NCBI RefSeq assembly: GCF_004118285.1
Contig: NZ_SDHY01000006.1
Span: 124,001 to 188,000, forward strand
DNA: 64,000 nt
Origin: Aquirufa rosea
GTDB lineage: Bacteria > Bacteroidota > Bacteroidia > Cytophagales > Spirosomataceae
Direction of reading: 5' to 3'
Shown here: positions 57,192 to 64,000 of the stretch, one piece after another
Layout of the letters: each line of letters begins with the position of its first letter
How positions within the stretch are numbered: the first letter of the stretch is position 1
Notes under the pieces: model-generated
What the model was told of the DNA's origin: nothing
What the model saw: only the letters and a program-made list of their open reading frames with translations
Database searches by the model: none
Translations under genes and position numbers: made by a program

Positions 57192-59429
57192 TTATTGAAT
57201 TTTATAACGCATTCCTGTGTAAATCATCCTGCCAACAATTGGCCCCCAAACCATGGTCGCATCAAAGCCTCGACTGAAAGGATCCTTGGCAGACATGATG
57301 GGGTTTGACTGAGTAAAATTAAAAAGATTTTCAGCTCCTACATACATTTCCCACTTTTTGAATTGGCGGGTAACTTGGGCATATACCGTAGAGAAGGCTG
57401 GAGCCGTTAGCGATGGACTTACTCCATCATGCACATGCGCCAAACTCCCATTCGGAATTCTTCTGCTACCATTCCATTGCCATGTTAAATCGTACTTCCA
57501 TTTTTCATAAGGCGTAGCATAGGCAATATTCACCAAGACCCGATCTTTATTCAAATAGGCTTTTGGCAATCGGCTCAAGGTCCCTTGAACTGTTAAATAA
57601 TCCGCTTGTACATCCTGATAACGATAGGCGGCTTTTATCTCTAATCGCTTCCATGGACTGTAATTCATTTCTACCTGCCAGCTGTTGGCAAAGGAAACTC
57701 CCGGACTGCTGTACATCCTTAGTTCTCCCCCATTTTCCATATCCACCATCCACTGCTTTTCAAATTCGGTCCGAAAAGCATCGATCACCAAACTTCCCTT
57801 TCTCGTTCCAATCTGAAAATTCTTAGTTAAAGTCGCCCCAAAATTCCAAGCTTTCTCCATCGGATTCAAATCGCCCAAAAGCACCAATCTTCTTCCATTG
57901 GCAAGAAAACCCATATTTTCTGCCAAAGGATTCACTCGACGCCAGCCTTTTCCCGCTGATAAACGTAGAATCAAATCTTCAGCTGCATCCCATTTTAAAT
58001 GCCATCTAGGAACCCATTGTAATCCTAATTGATTGTGCCAATCTACCCGATTCCCTACCACCATGGTTAATTGATTAGGAACGGTCCACGTATACTCAAA
58101 GAAAGCTCCAGGCACAATTTCCGTCCTAGCAAAGGTAGAATCTATATAACGTTCTTGATAAGAATCGTACAAAAAGCTAGCTCCAGCTTTCCAGCTGTGA
58201 TTCGTATTATCAAAAATAGACTGATAAATCAAATTGGCATAGACACTTTGTTCCCTTCCCAAATAATTCTTGAAGGCAAAATAAGAATCATTCTGGTGCT
58301 GTGCACTATTCAAGATAAGGCCCAAACCTTGATACGGTTTGTCAGGAAACAATCTAGCTATCTTTGCAAATGTCTCAAAACGGGAAGTTTTACTACCAAA
58401 TCCATAAATCAAAAAGCGATTAGAATTCTCTGCATCAAAGTTATTTTGACCTGCCAAACGGTTTTCGTACAAATAGGATGCTCCCCATTGAAGCATCCAG
58501 CGATCCGTTGAATACTTCCAGCGATTTAACACATTATACAAATCAAATATTGGCAAATCCATAAATCCATCACCATTTCCATCCAAGCGGGCTGCTTGCT
58601 TAGAATAATGAGTAAATAATCCGGTAGATAATTTTTGATTGAACCGATGCGCCCCTTGCTGGTTGATTTCAAAACGCCCCTGGGAATTGCCATAGACGTT
58701 TAAAAAATACTTTTCAGACGTATCAGGTTTGGCTAACTCGACATTAATCCCTCCCGTAATGGACTCATATCCATTGACTACCGAACTTTGCCCCTTGGCT
58801 AAATCAATGGATTTAATCCATGTACCCGGCAAATAATTTAATCCATAGGTTGTTTTTAAACCCCGAATGGAAGGAATATTTTCCATATTAGTTTGGACAT
58901 AGGTGCCTGATAAACCCAATAATTGAATCTGTTTCGCTCCTGTAACCGCATCCGCAAAACTTACTGATACCGAGGCATTAGTCTCAAAACTCTCAGATAA
59001 ATTACAGCAGGCAGCTTTTGCCAGCGTTTTCATCGTAAGAATTTCGGTATGTAAGGTGGACACATTGTCCATATTTCCAGGTGTGGCCACCACACGAACC
59101 TCCGTCAACTCTTTATTAGAAGGCTGTAAGTGTACATGCAAAAATTGATTCTTGTCCACAAAAACAGAATCATTTTTAAAACCAGTTGCACTAAATATCA
59201 TCCAACCCGTTTTACCTTGTACATCCAATGAAAATGCACCTTTGGTATCCGTTAATGTACCTTTTTTGATAGGCTTAAAATACACGGAGGCACCTAGTAT
59301 ATCCTCCATGTTCCCCTGAGCATCTAGGCTCATAACACGTCCCTGGACCACTTGTCCATAAACAGCTGGGCTTATTTCGAGTATCAAGCCGAAAAATAAT
59401 CCCCAATATAAGATTCGTTGAATTAGCAT
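57192..59429 (-). CDS. TonB-dependent receptor of the metal-associated type
   Basis: A 745-residue outer-membrane receptor: signal (about 1-24), carboxypeptidase-D-like domain (VVQGRVMSLDAQGNMEDILGASVYFK ... about 26-110), plug domain (LKAACCNLSESFETNASVSVSFADAVTGAKQIQLLGLSGTY; GQSSVVNGYESITGGINVELAKP), barrel to the C-terminus ending GRMIYTGMRYKIQ. The 'CCNLSESFE' element is typical of the Bacteroidota receptors found next to metal genes. It is followed by two metal-binding genes and preceded by an HYC_CC_PP-like gene. Copper is the likely ligand, not proven. Confidence 0.87.
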   Translation of the reverse strand: MLIQRILYWGLFFGLILEISPAVYGQVVQGRVMSLDAQGNMEDILGASVYFKPIKKGTLTDTKGAFSLDVQGKTGWMIFSATGFKNDSVFVDKNQFLHVHLQPSNKELTEVRVVATPGNMDNVSTLHTEILTMKTLAKAACCNLSESFETNASVSVSFADAVTGAKQIQLLGLSGTYVQTNMENIPSIRGLKTTYGLNYLPGTWIKSIDLAKGQSSVVNGYESITGGINVELAKPDTSEKYFLNVYGNSQGRFEINQQGAHRFNQKLSTGLFTHYSKQAARLDGNGDGFMDLPIFDLYNVLNRWKYSTDRWMLQWGASYLYENRLAGQNNFDAENSNRFLIYGFGSKTSRFETFAKIARLFPDKPYQGLGLILNSAQHQNDSYFAFKNYLGREQSVYANLIYQSIFDNTNHSWKAGASFLYDSYQERYIDSTFARTEIVPGAFFEYTWTVPNQLTMVVGNRVDWHNQLGLQWVPRWHLKWDAAEDLILRLSAGKGWRRVNPLAENMGFLANGRRLVLLGDLNPMEKAWNFGATLTKNFQIGTRKGSLVIDAFRTEFEKQWMVDMENGGELRMYSSPGVSFANSWQVEMNYSPWKRLEIKAAYRYQDVQADYLTVQGTLSRLPKAYLNKDRVLVNIAYATPYEKWKYDLTWQWNGSRRIPNGSLAHVHDGVSPSLTAPAFSTVYAQVTRQFKKWEMYVGAENLFNFTQSNPIMSAKDPFSRGFDATMVWGPIVGRMIYTGMRYKIQ

Positions 59430-59477
59430 ATGAATACAATATTTGATTAGAAAAATTCAGATAGAATTTTTGTTTGA

Positions 59478-59888
59478 TCAAATATTGTATCGCTGAATAA
59501 AGGCCAATCGTTCAGTTAATGGCCGAAAATAAGGAGAGGAATCGAATGTATAGACCTTGGACTCATGAACCAATAAAGGGCTCAATGAATCAAGGCAAAG
59601 AACTAAAAATTCTGAATCTGAGGCCAGCACTTCAGCATTTAGCTGAGTCTTCTTTATTTGCTGATCAAAACTGAATTTGACTTGAATATGAGCATACTCG
59701 TAACATGCTGCTCGAGAGATACTTGTTTTATCTGAACTTGATGAATTGTTTTTAACTGGCAAAGACCAACTAAACTTCTTTTTGCCCGTTATCAAACAGT
59801 CGGAAACTTGATATGACAAGCCAACATGCCCTATTAAAAGCCATGCAGACAAGAACACCAAGAAAAACCGCTTTGCTATGCTTTTCAT
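59478..59888 (-). CDS. HYC_CC_PP-like secreted protein
   Basis: About 136 residues starting MKSIAKRFFLVFLSAWLLIGHVG. The pattern 'HVGLSYQVSDCLITGKKKFSW' resembles the N-terminus of the HYC_CC_PP family, but the HYC and CC elements are changed or reduced, so this is a divergent member. Other Cys stand at AACYEYAH. It is usually found next to TonB receptors of the metal type, here 48 bp upstream of one. I start at the ATG 59886-59888; the frame extends to a TTG at 59897. Function unknown. Confidence 0.55.
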   Translation of the reverse strand: MKSIAKRFFLVFLSAWLLIGHVGLSYQVSDCLITGKKKFSWSLPVKNNSSSSDKTSISRAACYEYAHIQVKFSFDQQIKKTQLNAEVLASDSEFLVLCLDSLSPLLVHESKVYTFDSSPYFRPLTERLAFIQRYNI

Positions 59889-59942
59889 CAAAATCAATTT
59901 GAAACACTCAAATTTACATATTAATTAAATATATTTAGCCTA

Positions 59943-61604
59943 ATGTCTTGTTTTAAAACACCTTACTACATAGCTTTTATCATTTTGCTATTCATTTATC
60001 ACCCCGTTTGGGGCCAAAATGACAGCTATAGATACCTTATTTTATTCAAAGACAAGACCAATTCACCTTATTCCCTTTCCCAACCGGACAAGTTTCTAAG
60101 TGCTCGTTCCATCGAACGCCGAAGAAAATATCAAATTACACTGAAAGAGCAAGACCTACCTGTTAACCCCAAATATTTACAAAACGTTCAAAAAAGTGGT
60201 GCCCAAGTTTTATTTCCACTCAAATGGATTAACGGAGCTTTAATCCAACAAAAACCCAAAGATTTAGCTAATACCTTGAGCCAAGAGGGTGTAAAAGGCC
60301 TATATTATTCTTATCCCATCGATTCCAGTGGTTCTTTCCAAATAAAGAAAAAAAGCCCTAAACTCCCTGAGCTTCCAGAGGCATATCAAACACTAAGTGA
60401 TAGCCTGGATTATGGTAATTCGACTACACAAATCTCTCAACTAGGAGTGAACACCATGCATGCCAAAGGATTTCGAGGGGAAGGAATACTTATTACCCTA
60501 CTGGATGAAGGATTTTTAAATGCGAATAATGCTTCCTTTCTACAAAAAGCTTTCACGGAAAAAAGAATTTTAGCTACACTTACCACAACTCCAGGACTCA
60601 AGGATGTATATATTCAGGGATCTCATGGTACCCACGTATTAAGTACCATAGCAGGGTTCTCTCCCGGCAAATTGATGGGTACTGCTTTTCAGGCTCAATT
60701 CGCCTTGGCCCAAACTGAGGAAGGTAACACAGAAAAAATAGTAGAAGAAGTTAATTGGCTCCGTGGAGCTGAATGGGCGGATAGTCTAGGAACGGATATC
60801 ATCAGTTCCTCTTTGGGCTATACCGTTTTTGATCTTAAATTAAGTAATCACAGTTACTCAGATATGAATGGTAAAACCGCTCTCAGCAGTTTGGCCGCAG
60901 CTTGGGCGGCACAAAGGGGCATTATTTGCACCATATCTGCGGGTAATGACGGCGCCTCCTCATGGAAATATATTTCTTCTCCTGCCGATGCAGATTCCAT
61001 ATTGGCCGTAGCAGCAGTCGATAAGTCTTTGCTGAGAGCTAGCTTTAGTTCTTGGGGGCCCAGCGCCGATGGAAGAATCAAACCAGATGTGGCTGCCATG
61101 GGACAGGCAACGGTGATAGGCACATATTCAGGGACCATCAGTACTTCCAATGGCACTTCTTTTGCCGCTCCGCTGATAGCAGGTTTGGTGGCTGGGACTT
61201 TACAAGCTAATCCCAACAAATCCCCTTGGCAAATCATGCAGGCCATCAAACAATCTGGTAATCAAAGCACTAAGCCTGATAATTCTTTAGGTTATGGTGT
61301 ACCCAATTTTAACCAAATACAAAAATTACTGAATCCCTTATTAGCCATCTCAACAGTAGAAAAAAAACGCATTCAAGTTTATCCCAATGTTATTCAATTG
61401 GGAGATCCTGTGCATTTGAAACGAGATACCTTTGAAGAGATCACGGTGGAATTAATTAACAACCTAGGTTCGGTCATCTATACCTTTAGCTGGACAGGCC
61501 AACAACAAGATTTTTACCCGCCTCCTCTCGTTTCAGGGAAATATTATTTTAGATTTACAGATAAAATCACTCAAGAGGTGATTCCATTTTACTTTTCAAA
61601 CTAA
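59943..61604 (+). CDS. Secreted subtilase (S8 family serine peptidase)
   Basis: A 553-residue secreted peptidase with signal peptide (YYIAFIILLFIYHPVWG), an inhibitor-like prodomain (about 30-150) and the S8 domain: Asp188 in ITLLDEGFLN, His228 in GSHGTHVLS, Asn335 in ISAGNDG, Ser406 in NGTSFAAP. The C-terminus (about 475-553) is a short beta domain that starts 'IQVYPNVI' and ends 'GKYYFRFTDKITQEVIPFYFSN', reminiscent of a type IX sorting domain although the usual consensus is loose. It is 6 bp upstream of the acyltransferase gene. Confidence 0.88.
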   Translation: MSCFKTPYYIAFIILLFIYHPVWGQNDSYRYLILFKDKTNSPYSLSQPDKFLSARSIERRRKYQITLKEQDLPVNPKYLQNVQKSGAQVLFPLKWINGALIQQKPKDLANTLSQEGVKGLYYSYPIDSSGSFQIKKKSPKLPELPEAYQTLSDSLDYGNSTTQISQLGVNTMHAKGFRGEGILITLLDEGFLNANNASFLQKAFTEKRILATLTTTPGLKDVYIQGSHGTHVLSTIAGFSPGKLMGTAFQAQFALAQTEEGNTEKIVEEVNWLRGAEWADSLGTDIISSSLGYTVFDLKLSNHSYSDMNGKTALSSLAAAWAAQRGIICTISAGNDGASSWKYISSPADADSILAVAAVDKSLLRASFSSWGPSADGRIKPDVAAMGQATVIGTYSGTISTSNGTSFAAPLIAGLVAGTLQANPNKSPWQIMQAIKQSGNQSTKPDNSLGYGVPNFNQIQKLLNPLLAISTVEKKRIQVYPNVIQLGDPVHLKRDTFEEITVELINNLGSVIYTFSWTGQQQDFYPPPLVSGKYYFRFTDKITQEVIPFYFSN

Positions 61605-61610
61605 ACCTTC

Positions 61611-62717
61611 ATGAAAACACGCTTTCTTTCCTTAGATATTTTTCGAGGTATCACCTTGGCTATGATGATCTTAGTAAATACCTCGGGTAACGGTGAATTT
61701 ACTTATGCCCCCTTGAAACATGCCAATTGGCATGGATTTACACCGACAGACCTGGTATTCCCTTCCTTCTTATTTATGGTGGGTGTGGCCATGCGATTTG
61801 CTTTTAAATCATTTCAATTTCAATTGACACCTAGTCTAAGAAATAAAATTATCAAGCGCACATTTCTTCTTTTCCTCATCAATTATATCATTTTTTACTT
61901 TCCCTTTCTTGACTTCTCTTGGGAAAATATGCGTTTTTTAAATGTATTGCCCAGGATAGCTTTATCCTATTGTGCTATTTCCTTTATTGTTCTTCAGGTT
62001 TCCGAAAAATGGCTCACAGGCATCAATGCGGGTATTTTATTGCTCTATTGGATTATTATGCTACTATTTGGCGACCATGGGGCTGCATTTGACTTGAGCA
62101 CCAATGCGGTAAGAAAACTGGACCTATTCCTTTTTGGACCTTCGCATCTTTACCATGGTGATGGAATCGCTTTTGATCCAGAAGGTTTGTTGAGTACCTT
62201 ACCTGCCTTGTCCACTTGTCTTTTCGGTTATCAAGTGAGCCTCTTCTTAGACAAAAGAAAAATAGATGGCAAGGAAGTGACCTTCCCTTTAGTGAGTGCA
62301 GGTTTGGGCTTAGTAGTTCTTGCACTCATTTGGGATCTAGCTTTCCCCATCAACAAAAAATTGTGGTCAAGTTCCTTTGTGCTTCTATGTGCCGGCATCG
62401 ACTTCGTATTGATTGCCCTAATTTATTGTTGGATTGAAATCAAAGAAAAGAAATTGGCTAATACCTTCTTTTTAGTTTTTGGGACAAATTCCATCTTAGC
62501 ATATGGTATTTCAGAACTTTTGGCCATCCAATTGAACAAATGGCAAATAGCAGAAGGCGATGGACAAACCTCTGCCAGCAATTGGATGTATTGGCATATT
62601 TTTGAACCTACGCTAGGAAAATACAATGGGTCGCTAGCCTATGCTATTTGCTTTGTACTTGTTTGCTGGTCTATTTGCTATGTTTTCTATCGAAAAAAAT
62701 GGTTCTTAAAAGTATAG
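61611..62717 (+). CDS. HGSNAT-like transmembrane acyltransferase (DUF5009/COG4299)
   Basis: A 368-residue protein with about ten helices. The N-terminus FLSLDIFRGITLAMMILVNTSG and NWHGFTPTDLVFPSFLFMVGVAMRF are the diagnostic signature of the heparan-alpha-glucosaminide N-acetyltransferase-related family. The His in 'NWHGFTP' is the probable acetyl-carrying residue. In bacteria members move acetyl groups across the membrane onto sugars. It is in an operon with the subtilase, without an obvious functional link. Confidence 0.85.
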   Translation: MKTRFLSLDIFRGITLAMMILVNTSGNGEFTYAPLKHANWHGFTPTDLVFPSFLFMVGVAMRFAFKSFQFQLTPSLRNKIIKRTFLLFLINYIIFYFPFLDFSWENMRFLNVLPRIALSYCAISFIVLQVSEKWLTGINAGILLLYWIIMLLFGDHGAAFDLSTNAVRKLDLFLFGPSHLYHGDGIAFDPEGLLSTLPALSTCLFGYQVSLFLDKRKIDGKEVTFPLVSAGLGLVVLALIWDLAFPINKKLWSSSFVLLCAGIDFVLIALIYCWIEIKEKKLANTFFLVFGTNSILAYGISELLAIQLNKWQIAEGDGQTSASNWMYWHIFEPTLGKYNGSLAYAICFVLVCWSICYVFYRKKWFLKV

Positions 62718-62736
62718 AACCCAAAGGAATAGCCAT

Positions 62737-62773
62737 AAAAAAAGCTCATTAGAATGCCTAATGAGCTTTTTTA
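62737..62773. terminator. Bidirectional hairpin terminator
   Basis: AAAAAAGCTCATTAG, loop AATGC, CTAATGAGCTTTTTT: a 15-bp stem with A and T runs, between the acyltransferase and the convergent ROK kinase gene. Confidence 0.85.
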
Positions 62774-62788
62774 TTTTTATGATAGCCA

Positions 62789-63706
62789 CTAACTAAATAA
62801 CATAGCCGCTCCAAATACCCCCGCACTATCCCCCAATTTAGGCTTAACCACCGGAGTATGCACCTCGCCCGAATTAAAAATATACCTTTTGATTCGTTCA
62901 TATCCCTCCGTGTATAAGAGGTCAACATTTCCAACCCCACCACCAATCACAATCACATCAGGATCAATAACATTGATCAGCGTAGACATTCCTCGACCAA
63001 AATAATCCACTAATCGCTCTACAGTAGCCTCCGCCACCGCATCTTGGGAAGATTGGGCTGCTAGTAATATATCCTTCAATTTCATTTTAGTCCCCGAGTT
63101 TTTCTCATAATATCTTTCTAATGCCGTCCCTGAAATAACTGTCTCTACGCAGCCCGACTTACCACAGTAACAAGCTTCTCCCCCCTCTTCTAAAATATTA
63201 TGCCCCCACTCTCCTCCTATTCCGTGTAATCCTTCGATGATTTTTCCATGAACTACCAATCCTCCACCAACACCTGTTCCCATAATCACTCCAAAAACCA
63301 CTTCGGCCTTCGGATTCACATCTTGTACTGCCCCCAACAGGGTTTCTGCTAAGGCGAAGCAATTGGCGTCATTAGCTAGCTTAACTTCACAATTCAAGGT
63401 ATTGGTCAGGTCCGTTGCCAAAGGCTGTCCGTTCAAACATACCGTATTGCAATTTTTCATAGTATTGGTTAATGGATTCAATACCCCAGGCGTGGCAAAA
63501 CCAATGGCCGTCGGTTTTTCTCCCAAAATACCACTAACCCGGTCTACCAATACTTTAATTTGAGACACAATGTGCTGGTAACCTTTGGTTGATTCCGTAT
63601 CTATACGTTCTCTCACCACGACCTTGCTCGGGTTTTGCTTATCCAAAACAGCACATTCAATTTTGGTTCCTCCCAAATCAATACCCCATAATAATTCTTG
63701 TTTCAT
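62789..63706 (-). CDS. ROK-family sugar kinase (glucokinase-like)
   Basis: A 305-residue cytosolic kinase. ATP phosphate-binding LLWGIDLGGTKIECAVLD, catalytic Asp in LANDANCFALAE, ROK signature GGGLVVHGKIIEGLHGIGGEWGHNIL, and the zinc motif CYCGKSGCVETVISG with three Cys and an upstream His. Typical for glucose or N-acetylglucosamine/fructose phosphorylation. It is 12 bp upstream of the rsgA stop region on the same strand, so it follows rsgA in transcription. Confidence 0.9.
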   Translation of the reverse strand: MKQELLWGIDLGGTKIECAVLDKQNPSKVVVRERIDTESTKGYQHIVSQIKVLVDRVSGILGEKPTAIGFATPGVLNPLTNTMKNCNTVCLNGQPLATDLTNTLNCEVKLANDANCFALAETLLGAVQDVNPKAEVVFGVIMGTGVGGGLVVHGKIIEGLHGIGGEWGHNILEEGGEACYCGKSGCVETVISGTALERYYEKNSGTKMKLKDILLAAQSSQDAVAEATVERLVDYFGRGMSTLINVIDPDVIVIGGGVGNVDLLYTEGYERIKRYIFNSGEVHTPVVKPKLGDSAGVFGAAMLFS

Positions 63707-63717
63707 CTTTTTTAGGT

Positions 63718-64000
63718 TTAGCGTCTATTATCATTGTTTTCAAGCATACTCAAATAACTGAAATATCTGGACTCCGCAATATCTCCTTCTTCCAAGGCAG
63801 CCCTCACCGCACAGCCAGGCTCCGACAAATGCATGCAATTGTTAAATTTACAACTTCCGAGCATCTCTCGCATCTCCGGAAAGTAATGCGCCAGCTCTTC
63901 TTTCTCTATTTCTAAAATCCCCAATTCTTTTATTCCCGGACTGTCAATCAAATAGGTATCAGGCCCAAGTTCCCACATGGTGGCGTAAGTCGTGGTATGA
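63718..64000 (-). CDS. rsgA: Ribosome small-subunit-dependent GTPase A, C-terminal part (runs off the window)
   Basis: The last part of the gene is in the window (about 94 residues). HTTTYATMWELGPDTYLIDSPG corresponds to switch I (T-T-T) and the G3 motif DSPG in the circularly permuted GTPase domain, and LGSCKFNNCMHLSEPGCAV is the zinc-binding C-x4-C-x-H-x5-C motif of RsgA. It helps maturation of the 30S subunit. The start is outside the window. Confidence 0.92.
   Translation of the reverse strand, partial: HTTTYATMWELGPDTYLIDSPGIKELGILEIEKEELAHYFPEMREMLGSCKFNNCMHLSEPGCAVRAALEEGDIAESRYFSYLSMLENNDNRR

Noticed and set aside
1-64000. tRNA, rRNA, CRISPR array, prophage, IS element or transposase
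   Set aside because: No such signature was found on reading both strands; all larger gaps are short or contain only hairpins and promoters.

Overview
The window comes from a chromosome of a Bacteroidota bacterium, most likely order Cytophagales (a Spirosomataceae or Aquirufa-like freshwater heterotroph; the genus is inference). The evidence is a SusC/SusD pair, a TonB-dependent receptor with a carboxypeptidase-like N-terminal domain, an HYC_CC_PP-like protein, DUF6132 and DUF6814-type small membrane proteins, promoters with TAnnTTTG-type -7 boxes instead of E. coli -10 boxes, few Shine-Dalgarno sequences, and AT-rich DNA. I saw no rRNA, tRNA, CRISPR array, prophage or insertion sequence.

Layout. 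(1) 1-406: 5' part of a glycosyltransferase-like gene. (2) 511-19603, all minus strand: a carbohydrate cluster that reads from susC and susD through an FG-GAP protein, a DUF1080 (3-keto-glycoside hydrolase type) protein, a periplasmic dehydrogenase/cytochrome, a DUF4432 epimerase, a cupin isomerase, a TIM-barrel isomerase, a Gfo/Idh/MocA oxidoreductase, a complete RbsABC-type ABC importer and a CE15 glucuronoyl esterase. It looks like a pathway for uptake and oxidative breakdown of a plant-derived glycoside. (3) 19966-33147: M24 peptidase, double ABC ATPase, acetyl-CoA synthetase with an MHS-type transporter, beta-lactamase-like hydrolase, TIM-barrel protein, NAD(P)H-hydrate dehydratase, type-B carboxylesterase and a second Gfo/Idh/MocA enzyme. 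(4) 33152-45386: a sulfur island with Crp/Fnr regulator, OprD-like porin, TauE/SafE exporter, persulfide dioxygenase-rhodanese fusion, several rhodaneses, a split YeeE/YedE thiosulfate importer, diheme thiosulfate dehydrogenase (TsdA type), sulfide:quinone reductase, DsrE-like protein, thioredoxin and a rhodanese-thioredoxin lipoprotein. (5) 45445-49323: MsrB, SRAP protein, VOC protein, beta-propeller, and a SatD gene with an unusual operator array. (6) 49418-54345: an SOS-like mutagenesis cassette (dnaE2-type polymerase, dinB, divergent XRE-S24 repressor). (7) 54372-64000: Tex, a heavy-metal cluster (HMA protein, heavy-metal-binding peptide, TonB receptor, HYC_CC_PP-like protein), a subtilase, an HGSNAT-like membrane acyltransferase, a ROK kinase and the 3' end of rsgA.

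The most notable result is regulatory. Five promoters inside the sulfur island (porin, tauE, tsdA, sqr and the rhodanese-thioredoxin operon) carry a TGTGA-N6-TCACG-like palindrome whose centre lies exactly 36.5 bp from the downstream edge of a TAnnTTTG-like -7 element. This is what a class II Crp/Fnr activator site would look like, and a Crp/Fnr gene with an RE-x-x-SR recognition helix stands at the head of the island. The window therefore appears to hold a self-contained, locally regulated sulfide/thiosulfate oxidation system. A second notable system is the SatD gene: its protein ends in a helix-turn-helix and its promoter is overlaid by three regularly spaced 17-bp palindromes, which suggests autorepression.
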